Shown here piece after piece: positions 8,310-14,645 of a DNA stretch of 26,195 nucleotides. The stretch is from IMG/VR virus record IMGVR_UViG_3300032236_000168, positions 1 to 26,195 of that record. One strand, 5' to 3'. The notes under the pieces were generated by a model. The model had not been told where the DNA came from and did no database searches. It saw nothing but the letters and a program-made list of their open reading frames with translations. The position numbers were made by a program, and so were the translations under genes. This stretch comes from a virus. Each line of letters starts with the position of its first letter. The first letter of the stretch is position 1.

Positions 8310-8729
8310 TTACTCCGTCGGTATCAAAAAGTGCGCGACATCAGTGGGTGGGGAAAGGTTTGGCTGACCATTCACAGGATCGCCGCCCACGTTCCATTGA
8401 ACAACACGCGGCTGCCCGTCTTGGGTAACGCGGGTCTTCCCATCCATTGTCGTGCGGTATGTGTTTTCAGCGTCAAGGAAGTTCTCAGGACGCGCATTAA
8501 TGATCGGCATAGGATCTTGCGTAAGAACGATAGGCTTTAATTGAGCCTGAGGCTTATCGTAGCAAGGTTTGCAAACAAGGATTTTCAAGTTAGCGAGGCG
8601 CGGGCCGCGATAATCAAACTGAAATTGCAATTGTCTGTGGTTGTAAATAAACCCGCAACGGTCACAGCGGGCAAATGCCGCCGGGTTGTGGGGATTTACT
8701 GTTGCTCTACCATGATAACGATACGCCAT
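8310..8729 (-). CDS. Zinc-ribbon-like virion-region protein, 139 aa
   Basis: Two Cys pairs, C22-x2-C25 (RCDRCGFIYNH) and C53-x2-C56 (LVCKPCYD), are 27 residues apart and form a probable four-cysteine zinc site. Between them is FQFDYRGPRLANLKI. A conserved-looking LTQDPMPIINARPENF follows. I recall this pattern (D-[WY]-R-G-P-R-L-x-N-L-[KR]-I-L-V-C) from proteins placed between fibre and connector genes in podovirus-like genomes, where it is annotated as a structural or hypothetical protein. The second half is hydrophilic and Gln/Pro rich. It starts 2 bases after the connector-like gene stop, with AGGA upstream. The function is unknown; zinc binding is inferred from cysteine spacing. Confidence 0.8.
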   Translation of the reverse strand: MAYRYHGRATVNPHNPAAFARCDRCGFIYNHRQLQFQFDYRGPRLANLKILVCKPCYDKPQAQLKPIVLTQDPMPIINARPENFLDAENTYRTTMDGKTRVTQDGQPRVVQWNVGGDPVNGQPNLSPPTDVAHFLIPTE

Positions 8730-8731
8730 GA

Positions 8732-9652
8732 TTATGTCCTGAAGTACCCGGACAACCCCGGCATAATGTAAAGAGGTACGTTTTCCGTATCCTGAGTAGC
8801 GGCTATATCATACGCCTGTGCAGCCTTTTGCTCAAGCAAATTAGACCTATCAGGAGAGTAAATATTAGCTAATCTAGCAGCTAACCCCGCACATGCCGCA
8901 TCAAGCCAACGATATGGGATATCAAGGGTTTGCGCCCCTGTTGTTTCCGCATCTTGCACCTGAATAACGCGGTAAAAGTTAAGCGTATAAACACCCGTTT
9001 GGTCAGGTACAGGCCACAATGTGATGGTTGGGTTAATCAAACGATCAAACCAGAACACAGTTGGTGGGGATTGAAGGTTTTTGTTAGGTGTTTGTGCGTA
9101 TTCCGTGCGCGAAATAGGCATAATTACGCGGTCAAATTGAGTTTCTTTACCAGAATTTGTCGTGATGTACGCGTCAAGCACCATAATGGTAGATTGCGCA
9201 TTACCCGTGATAGTGCCGCCGCTAATATACGTAGCCGTCACAGTAGAAGCGAATGATACAGATGTAGATGTCGCAGAGGTAACGGTATAAGTCCCATTAT
9301 ACTGAGTAGGATTAATGTTCGATACCGTTATAATTTGCCCTGCTGCATACGAATTGGTGCTGCTGTATGTCAAAGTAACGGTCGATCCATTTCCAGAAGC
9401 GCCCGTTACATTATCCATCTCTGCCGCAGAATAAGTGGTCACGCCCTGCACCAAGGGGACGCTTTGCAAATCTACCTTCCAAAGGTTTACCCCGCGATTA
9501 GACCACTCTGAGAACATAAGGTTCGCTTCAAACCTTGCGTCCTGCATGTGTTCTTGAAGGAGGGCGGTGCGGCGCACACCACAGCGGGCGAAGGCGTTGA
9601 GAACGACTTCACCTAAACTGGGGTTAAAATTGTATGTGCCGCTCGTTGTCAT
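8732..9652 (-). CDS. Connector / neck-like protein with inserted beta module, 306 aa
   Basis: The N-terminal 75 residues are helical (GEVVLNAFARCGV, then EANLMFSEWSNRGVNLWKVD). Residues about 82-150 are a Ser/Thr-rich type B module. The protein then resumes with STIMVLDAYITTN, FDRVIMPISRTEYAQTPN, PPTVFWFDRL, TITLWPVPDQTGVYTLNFYR and a C-terminal helical part (IPYRWLDAACAGLAARLA). The non-module parts look like the P22 gp4 / neck family, whose members bind below the portal; this is pattern recognition only. The ATG overlaps the previous stop as TAATG. The order L-W-P-x-P...Y-T-L and the closing helices parallel the 233-residue adaptor at 1635-2336, so the two may be distant relatives. Alternative: a tail-completion protein. 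Confidence 0.75.
   Translation of the reverse strand: MTTSGTYNFNPSLGEVVLNAFARCGVRRTALLQEHMQDARFEANLMFSEWSNRGVNLWKVDLQSVPLVQGVTTYSAAEMDNVTGASGNGSTVTLTYSSTNSYAAGQIITVSNINPTQYNGTYTVTSATSTSVSFASTVTATYISGGTITGNAQSTIMVLDAYITTNSGKETQFDRVIMPISRTEYAQTPNKNLQSPPTVFWFDRLINPTITLWPVPDQTGVYTLNFYRVIQVQDAETTGAQTLDIPYRWLDAACAGLAARLANIYSPDRSNLLEQKAAQAYDIAATQDTENVPLYIMPGLSGYFRT
9203..9409 (-). repeat. Type B beta module inserted in the connector-like protein
   Basis: Residues about 82-150: GNGSTVTLTYSSTNSYAAG, then ITVSNINP, YNGTYTVTSATSTSVSF, GGTITG. It sits between TTYSAAEMDN and STIMVLDAY, which read as adjacent strands of the host domain. Confidence 0.6.
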
Positions 9653-11676
9653 TAGGACATCGCTTCCTGCGCAATGATAGATGCACCAACGGTAAAGGTA
9701 CCAGACGATGGGGTCGTGATAGCGACCGTAAGGACGTCAGGAGCATCCCCCTGCACTGTGTTAAACAGCGGGAAGAAGTTTGTGAGGTCAAAGTTCTGCA
9801 ACCCACCAGCAGGAAGAGGGGTATTATACACCACTTCGCCGCCTGTGAGGGCTGTAGCCGAGACATCTCGTTCCACAAAGCTGTTCAAAGATCCAAGCGA
9901 ATACATCGTGTTAAACGTTGCGCCAGTCAAAGCGATTGGCGAATAGTACGTCGATGTGATCAATTCCAATGTGCAGTTGGCTGACGAATAAATGTTCAGC
10001 GTTTGCGGGAGGATCTGACCACGATCAATTTCACCAATGATGTAGTTTGCGCTCGCGCCCGGGGTAACAGCCATTGGATAAGGCAAGGAGGCGCTACCCA
10101 ACACGTTATCCACAACTGTCAATGCTGTGGTTGTGTTGGAGATAATGCGCCCAATTGGGCCAAGACCCTGAGTATACACAAGTGTACCGCCCGGCGTACC
10201 AGATCCGCTAGGAACCGTATACGTGAACGTCGTAGGCCCGGTAACCGTAATTTGGAACGTACCGTTTGGCGAACCAGTCGTAAGAGTACCGCCCGAGAAC
10301 GTAAGGTAACGCCCGGTTGTTAAGAAATGAGCGGATGATGTGGTTACCGTAACAACGTTTGCGGCTGCTGTGAAGCTGGATACGCCCTGAGTTACCCCAC
10401 GCGACCACACATACTTACCTGCCCACTGGTTAGCCGTCCAAGTGGCGCTAGAAGCAGTAATAACGCTACCAGCAGTCATGTACATGGTGGAGGAAGCCGC
10501 CGTCTGAGACACGTTTACGGTCCACGTAGAACCCGCTCCAGAGCCTGAGATATTGGCGGTGATGACAGTACCTTGCGCCACATTCGCCCCAGTCACAAGC
10601 TGCCCCACAGCCACTGTACCTGATGTGACCGTGCCAATGGTGAGCGTCGTGCCTGAAATGGAGGAAGTCGCAACCTGTGACGCAAGAACGGACGAGCTAG
10701 TGATGGCTGCGCCGCCAGTAGGGAGGGAACCGTTTGAGCCGGAATAGTTTGTATCTACGCCATACTCAAGCGTACCCATGGTGCGATAACGGATTGAGAG
10801 GAGGGGGTAACGAGTTGAAGACGTAGCTACAGTACGCGTTGGCGTATTCGCCGCCATCCCGTAACCGTATGTAAAGCCACGTTGCGTATCAATTTTGCCC
10901 TTCGCGAGAACCGAAACGCCGTAATGGGCCATCGTATAAGGCGACGAACCAGTCGTGATTGGGCCAATATTGCGCAATTCATAGCGAACCGGAATGTTAC
11001 CTGTGCGTGACCATGGCGTTGTCTGGCTGATTTTATTACCGATACCAACCTGATGAAGGACGTATGGTTCTCCGTTAATAACAACACCCCAACGAAGCAA
11101 ACCAGCGCCATACCAAGCGAACTCAATCCAGATCATCTGGATCTGACTCCAATTGATGGATGATTTGATACCCTGTGGGTCAGACCATTGATCAGATGTA
11201 ATTTTGGTGTCGAACGGCAATCCACCAACGTCAGAACGATAGACAACAGCCATTCCTGTTGGGTTGTTAGCCGTTGGGTCACCCTGTTCAAAGAAAATAC
11301 CGTTGCCGTCATCAAAGAAGCCAACACGCTGACGCTGGTTTGTGTAAGGCGCACCAAACACAAAGCCAGACGACATATAAATGGTTTTGCCCGGCTGATA
11401 GCGGATGTAAGGGCGTGTTTGACGAAGTGCGACATCTCCAGAAGCCGCCGTAACGGACATCGTGATACCACCAGAGGCAGAAACAGCAGATATGCTACCG
11501 CCGCCAGAAATGTATTGTTCCCAGCGCATTGGCTGGGTTCCGTATTCAAAGTCCGCTTCAAACAAATTCTGTACTTCAGATACTTCTGTGCGGCCCAAGT
11601 TATCACGCAAACGAGATGGGTACTCTGTTTGAATTGCTTGATCTACTGAGTTACCGGGGAAACTTAAACCAGACAT
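9652..11676 (-). CDS. Large virion protein with two accessory beta modules, 674 aa
   Basis: The N-terminal 330 residues form one domain: TEYPSRLRDNLGRTEVSEVQ, FEADFEYGTQPMRWEQYI, FDDGNGIFFEQ, INWSQIQMIWIEFAWYGAG and WGVVINGEPYVLHQV. This looks like a jelly-roll or lectin-like fold and is a pattern I recall from large phage virion proteins, but I cannot name the function. A type A module (residues 337-400) and a type B module (432-502) follow, then a C-terminal beta domain (DRGQILPQTLNIYSS, FVERDVSATALTGGEVVYN). The start at 11676 is preferred over an in-frame TTG at 11688 because GGAGC at 11682-11686 is well spaced for it. It lies between the 215-residue beta protein and the connector-like gene. 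It could be a fibre-attachment or baseplate-like protein. Confidence 0.75.
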   Translation of the reverse strand: MSGLSFPGNSVDQAIQTEYPSRLRDNLGRTEVSEVQNLFEADFEYGTQPMRWEQYISGGGSISAVSASGGITMSVTAASGDVALRQTRPYIRYQPGKTIYMSSGFVFGAPYTNQRQRVGFFDDGNGIFFEQGDPTANNPTGMAVVYRSDVGGLPFDTKITSDQWSDPQGIKSSINWSQIQMIWIEFAWYGAGLLRWGVVINGEPYVLHQVGIGNKISQTTPWSRTGNIPVRYELRNIGPITTGSSPYTMAHYGVSVLAKGKIDTQRGFTYGYGMAANTPTRTVATSSTRYPLLSIRYRTMGTLEYGVDTNYSGSNGSLPTGGAAITSSSVLASQVATSSISGTTLTIGTVTSGTVAVGQLVTGANVAQGTVITANISGSGAGSTWTVNVSQTAASSTMYMTAGSVITASSATWTANQWAGKYVWSRGVTQGVSSFTAAANVVTVTTSSAHFLTTGRYLTFSGGTLTTGSPNGTFQITVTGPTTFTYTVPSGSGTPGGTLVYTQGLGPIGRIISNTTTALTVVDNVLGSASLPYPMAVTPGASANYIIGEIDRGQILPQTLNIYSSANCTLELITSTYYSPIALTGATFNTMYSLGSLNSFVERDVSATALTGGEVVYNTPLPAGGLQNFDLTNFFPLFNTVQGDAPDVLTVAITTPSSGTFTVGASIIAQEAMS
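10171..10383 (-). repeat. Type B beta module in the 674-residue protein
   Basis: Residues about 432-502: VSSFTAAANVVTVTTSSAHF, TTGRYLTFSGG, NGTFQITVTGPTTFTYTV and GGTLVY. The N-G-T-[YF]-x-[VI]-T strand matches the copy in the connector-like protein. Confidence 0.6.
10477..10668 (-). repeat. Type A beta module in the 674-residue protein
   Basis: Residues about 337-400: [36 protein letters not shown], then STWTVNVSQTAASSTMYM. It directly precedes the type B module, separated by about 30 residues. Confidence 0.75.
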
Positions 11677-11688
11677 GGGTAGCTCCAA

Positions 11689-12336
11689 TTAGTACGGCGC
11701 AACGCCGAATTGCGTGAATATTGCGGTGACAGAACCCGTGCCGCTCGTAACGGTAACTTTAGCAAAAACAGGTGAATATTGGTAGCTGCTTTGAACAGAA
11801 GTTGTAGCATTAACCGCAGCAGAATCAGAGGAATTCAACCACGTAACAGAGTACGGGTTGACCGGATTTGTGGGGCTATTGGGATCTTGAAGGGTCTGTT
11901 GAATTGTGTACGTCACTGTACCAGAAACGGTACACTGAATGGCGGTTTGAGAGAGAGAAAACTCGTCAAAACGAACCCATGGGGATGACGCGATGTTGTT
12001 TGTTCCAACCGTAATTGCTGCTGCTGCAGCATTTTTCAATGTGATTGAAGTGACTGTCGCAAAATCGAGGTTTGAATAGAATGAAGTAGCGTTAGCACCC
12101 GCCAAGGCTTCAGTAAGAGGCGAACCATTAGCCGCCGTTCCAGTGATTGTGAATGTATTTGCCGCCTCATTACCCGTAGGGGTGAACAAAATACGACGCG
12201 GCGTATCAAGGGTCGCGACACCGCCAGAAGCAAGTGCTCCGTTGATTGTGAAGGATGATGTAGGTGTCTGAGTGAGGGCGATATTATTCGCACTAGCAGC
12301 CGCCAAAGAACCGACCGTTACTGTAATTGGGCGCAT
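11689..12336 (-). CDS. Beta-rich structural protein, 215 aa
   Basis: Begins MRPITVTVGSLAAASANNIA. Residues about 45-125 (RRILFTPTGNEAANTFTITG, NGSPLTEALAG, ATVTSITLKN, ITVGTNNI, PWVRFDEF) have the same strand order as residues 250-335 of the 410-residue protein upstream, so the two share a domain. The C-terminal 80 residues contain GTVTYTIQQTLQDPN, VTWLNSS and a final TAIFTQFGVAPY. AGGAAAG precedes the ATG at good spacing. It follows a 54-residue basic protein by 3 bases and is followed by the 674-residue protein. It is probably a virion component, perhaps head-surface or tail associated; no enzyme motif is present. Confidence 0.75.
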   Translation of the reverse strand: MRPITVTVGSLAAASANNIALTQTPTSSFTINGALASGGVATLDTPRRILFTPTGNEAANTFTITGTAANGSPLTEALAGANATSFYSNLDFATVTSITLKNAAAAAITVGTNNIASSPWVRFDEFSLSQTAIQCTVSGTVTYTIQQTLQDPNSPTNPVNPYSVTWLNSSDSAAVNATTSVQSSYQYSPVFAKVTVTSGTGSVTAIFTQFGVAPY

Positions 12337-12339
12337 TTT

Positions 12340-12504
12340 TTACTTTCCTTTCGTGCGGGCTACCGCTGCGTTATCTACCAAATTTGGGTATGGTCTGCCA
12401 GCAGCTCTTGCGTGTGCCTTCGCAGTTGTTTTTTGTTTCGCCGTCAAATGTTTATGATGCGCGTCTTTTTCAGCCGGGTGTTCCCAGAACGGTTTCTTAG
12501 ACAT
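12340..12504 (-). CDS. Small basic protein, 54 aa
   Basis: A short frame starting MSKKPFWEHPAEKDAHHKHL and containing AAGRPYPNLVDNAAVAR near the C-terminus. Its ATG overlaps the stop of the upstream gene as TAATG, which supports coupled translation. Its TAA is 3 bases before the next ATG, so it fits the operon exactly. The block A-x-A-G-R-P-Y-P-N-L-[VI]-D-N is one I recall from small phage proteins of unknown function in head/tail regions. It is rich in Lys, His and Ala, has no membrane segment, and is probably helical. Short length limits certainty. Confidence 0.75.
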   Translation of the reverse strand: MSKKPFWEHPAEKDAHHKHLTAKQKTTAKAHARAAGRPYPNLVDNAAVARTKGK

Positions 12505-12749
12505 TAACAGCCCCATTTCCTGAGGGATTTATTGATCCTGCTGTCAGGATCGTGAGCGTTATGATGGTTCGTCAGCTTTGAGCGCATACCCTCCATGCGG
12601 GCGCAAAACGATTTGTGACGAGAATTCCCTGTGTCTTTTGTTGGGGCTTTAAGAGTACCGCCAGTCTCAGAATGGTAAGATGAGCGGCCTTTGGCGTTTA
12701 ATCCGCCAGACTCCGACTTGCCTTCTTTTCTTGTCCATGCTGCTGTCAT
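12504..12749 (-). CDS. Small conserved basic protein (DUF6321-like), 81 aa
   Basis: The sequence carries WTRKEGKSESGGLNAKGRSS, then SFCARMEGMRSKL and a C-terminal DPDSRINKSLRKWGC. I recall exactly this set of blocks (E-G-K-x-x-x-G-G-L-N-x-K-G, K-S-F-C-A-R-M-x-G-M, D-P-x-S-R-I-N-K-S-L-R-K-W-x-C) from a small protein family in many marine and freshwater tailed phages, which I believe is DUF6321; this was not checked. It has two cysteines and is strongly basic, so nucleic-acid binding is possible but unproven. GAGG stands 8 bases before the ATG. It is the first gene after a strong terminator, and its stop overlaps the next start. Confidence 0.85.
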   Translation of the reverse strand: MTAAWTRKEGKSESGGLNAKGRSSYHSETGGTLKAPTKDTGNSRHKSFCARMEGMRSKLTNHHNAHDPDSRINKSLRKWGC

Positions 12750-12761
12750 ATCAATCCCTCG

Positions 12762-12790
12762 AAAAAAGAAGGGGGGATTTCTCCCCCCTC
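12762..12790 (-). terminator. Rho-independent terminator after the head operon
   Basis: On the minus strand an 8-bp stem (AGGGGGGA / TCCCCCCT) closes a GAAA tetraloop and is followed by TCTTTTTTC. The hairpin starts 6 bases after the stop of the frame ending at 12795, and the next ATG (12749) is 13 bases further on. The stem would also form on the other strand, but without a T-tract. Confidence 0.88.
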
Positions 12791-12794
12791 TTAG

Positions 12795-13007
12795 TCAATG
12801 CATCTTCTTCAGCGTCTTCGCGAGACTTGCGCGTTTAGCAAGCAAGGGGTTGCTGCTGTGCGCTGCTTTTTCCAGTTTTTTGGCGGGGATTTTCTCCCCT
12901 TCTGGAACGTGAAGCTGCCTATGTAGTGCGCCCGGGTGCTTTATCGCACCCTGTATCCACTTTGGACTACCACCTGCTGAGTAACCGCAGTCAGTCTTCC
13001 ACCGAGT
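12795..13007 (-). CDS. Conserved phage small protein frame lacking a start codon (70 codons)
   Basis: The frame is open from just after a TAG (13008-13010) to TGA at 12795. It reads ...CGYSAGGSPKWIQGAIKHPG, ALHRQLHVPEGEKIPAKKLE, then NPLLAKRASLAKTLKKMH. I recall this as a very common small phage protein (W-I-Q-x-A-I-K-x-P-G-A-L-H...V-P-E-G-x-K-I-P-x-K-K-L...A-x-L-A-x-T-L-K). No ATG, GTG or TTG occurs in frame before the conserved part. The frame is +1 relative to the histidine-rich gene, whose last five codons it overlaps, so it could be expressed by a +1 shift from that gene, by a non-canonical start, or the start may be lost through mutation or sequence error. The coordinates give the open frame, not a proven start. 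Confidence 0.6.
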   Translation of the reverse strand, partial: TRWKTDCGYSAGGSPKWIQGAIKHPGALHRQLHVPEGEKIPAKKLEKAAHSSNPLLAKRASLAKTLKKMH

Positions 13008-13389
13008 CTACGTCGCGGCCCGCTGGCGTCTTAACGTGACGAGCTGCCGAGAACGGGTTCATTTCAGCGCCGACCTTGCCGCCATGTTTACGTGCCGGGC
13101 GGTCAAGACGGTGATGAGCCTTATGCCCATGCATCTCGACTTCCTTGTGGCCATGGTGGACTTTTCCGCCGCGCTTCTTCTTCATCGCTTCCTTAACAGT
13201 AGGCGAATTTGCACCAGCGTAAACGTCGTGCGGTGCCTCGTCATGAGCAACGTCGCCTTCATGAGCAACGTTACCGACATGGCCGCCGTGTTTACGGTGG
13301 GCGCGGTGGTGGTGGCTTAGATCGTGGTGATCCATATGCCCTTTGTGATGCTGCGCAGCAGTATCACCGTGATGGTGCTTACCCTTCAT
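12991..13389 (-). CDS. Histidine-rich protein with K-x-G-G motifs, 132 aa
   Basis: About 26 of 132 residues are histidine, concentrated in the first half (KGKHHHGD, AQHHKGHMDHH, SHHHRAHRKHGGHV) and again near residues 75-95. Three K-x-G-G units occur (KHGGHV, KRGGKV, KHGGKV), as in the 592-residue protein of the same late region. The C-terminal part (RLDRPARKHGGKVGAEMNPF, SAARHV) resembles a pattern I recall from phage proteins of unknown function in the capsid region. The His clusters suggest metal binding, which is inference. AAGGA stands upstream of the ATG, and the gene begins 11 bases after the preceding stop. The stop at 12991 overlaps a conserved frame in +1. Confidence 0.75.
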   Translation of the reverse strand: MKGKHHHGDTAAQHHKGHMDHHDLSHHHRAHRKHGGHVGNVAHEGDVAHDEAPHDVYAGANSPTVKEAMKKKRGGKVHHGHKEVEMHGHKAHHRLDRPARKHGGKVGAEMNPFSAARHVKTPAGRDVDSVED

Positions 13390-13400
13390 AGCTTAGTTCC

Positions 13401-14633
13401 TTATACTTGGGTTACGCCGAACAGACCTGTGGTCGTCGTGCCGATATTATACGCTTGCGGAGACTGCGTTACGATGAGGCGGCGGGAGCCGTTAGAAGCC
13501 GTCTGCAATGCATACGTGCCGCGAACGTCGCCAGTCGTTGTCGTAGCGTAGGTAGTAACAGCCGCCGTAAACCCGGTATTTGCCGTCACAACTGTCGCAG
13601 GATAGTTGATCAAGAGTTCACCAAAGTTGTCCGCACGGATAGGAAGCCCGAAAATATCGGTCGTTCCAACCGAGTAAGTAACCGTATCTGTCACGCTAGG
13701 CGTTACAGATGTGATATACTTAAACGCTTTCTTTCCGTTCACAGCTGTTCCTGAAGTGGAACCAGTTGTGAGGGAAATCACTTCAGACATCGGATAGCCA
13801 TAAATATCATAGCCAGCGACTGTAAATGTGATCGAAGCGGTCGGGTTAGCGGATGTCGGCGTAATGCTAACAGCGCGAGCGATGAGGCTCTGTGGGTTCC
13901 ACAACTGGACCGTACCAGCTTGACCAAAAGCAATACGCGACTGCGAAGTGGCAGGAACGGTGCTTGTGCCAAGTGCAGCATTGATCGTAATTGGCGAACC
14001 ACTTGTGCCAGCGGCGAATGAGTTGCTTACGTAATAAGCACCCGTTCCGCCAGTAGCAGAATTGCCGTTTGAGACGTTAAGCGATGGAGCATAGCCAGTG
14101 ATATAAGTACCAGCCGTGACGCCCGTGCCGCTAATAACCATACCAACCGCGAGCGGAGCATACGATGCCGTGCTAACGATGAGGATGTTACCAGCCGTGC
14201 CGCTTGTGCCGTTCGAAACATAACCCGTGACCGAAGTGTAACCGTCAATAGCCAGAAGGCCAGTGACAGCAGCACCCGTATCAGCGCGGTTGATTGAAAC
14301 AGCGGTAGCAACACCTGTCGTTGTCGAAGAAGACGAGACAAGAATTACTGGCGTAGAGGCGGTAGTAGCCAACGCAGCCGAAATCGCTGTAGCACTCAAC
14401 GCATAAGGAACCACGTTCAGTGTTTGTACGTTCTGAACGGAGAAACCAGCCGTGACATTACCGAAGTTCTGTCCCGGTTCGTAGCTGTAAGGCCAACGCT
14501 GATCAAGAAGAGCCACGCCGTTGTAAAACAACGACGGGCCAGCTTCCGGATTATAGTCCGTCATTGTCGGACTATTCGGGTTGGTGTTCTGCCCAAAGGA
14601 TACTAATGGGCCGGAGAATGCTGAAATAGACAT
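13401..14633 (-). CDS. Structural protein downstream of capsid gene, 410 aa
   Basis: The N-terminal 90 residues are specific (MTDYNPEAGPSLFYNGVALL, DQRWPYSYEPGQ). Residues 92-138 are beta sequence, and a type A module covers about 140-218. Residues 250-335 form a domain also found in the 215-residue protein at 11689-12336 (ARAVSITPTSANPTASITFT, YGYPMSEVISL, GKKAFKYITSVTPS, YSVGTTDIFGLPIRAD). The final 60 residues contain GDVRGTYALQTAS, then RRLIVTQSPQAYN. It follows the capsid gene with a good AGGAG site, so it is probably an abundant virion protein such as a head fibre, head-surface or minor capsid protein. No enzyme motif is seen. Confidence 0.8.
   Translation of the reverse strand: MSISAFSGPLVSFGQNTNPNSPTMTDYNPEAGPSLFYNGVALLDQRWPYSYEPGQNFGNVTAGFSVQNVQTLNVVPYALSATAISAALATTASTPVILVSSSSTTTGVATAVSINRADTGAAVTGLLAIDGYTSVTGYVSNGTSGTAGNILIVSTASYAPLAVGMVISGTGVTAGTYITGYAPSLNVSNGNSATGGTGAYYVSNSFAAGTSGSPITINAALGTSTVPATSQSRIAFGQAGTVQLWNPQSLIARAVSITPTSANPTASITFTVAGYDIYGYPMSEVISLTTGSTSGTAVNGKKAFKYITSVTPSVTDTVTYSVGTTDIFGLPIRADNFGELLINYPATVVTANTGFTAAVTTYATTTTGDVRGTYALQTASNGSRRLIVTQSPQAYNIGTTTTGLFGVTQV
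13980..14216 (-). repeat. Type A-like beta module in the 410-residue protein
   Basis: Residues about 140-218: GTSGTAGNILIVSTASYAPL, AVGMVISGTGVTAGTYITGY, then GGTGAYYVSNSFAAGTSGS. It keeps the A-V-G-x-x-I-S-G-T-G-V-x-x-G-T core and G-T-G-x-Y-x-V strand with a longer loop between. Confidence 0.65.
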
Positions 14634-14645
14634 ATTGCCTTCTCC

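Noticed and set aside
12991-12993. TGA read-through extending the histidine-rich protein
   Set aside because: In the same frame a TAG follows after eight more codons and none of the conserved small protein is reached; only a +1 shift would reach it.
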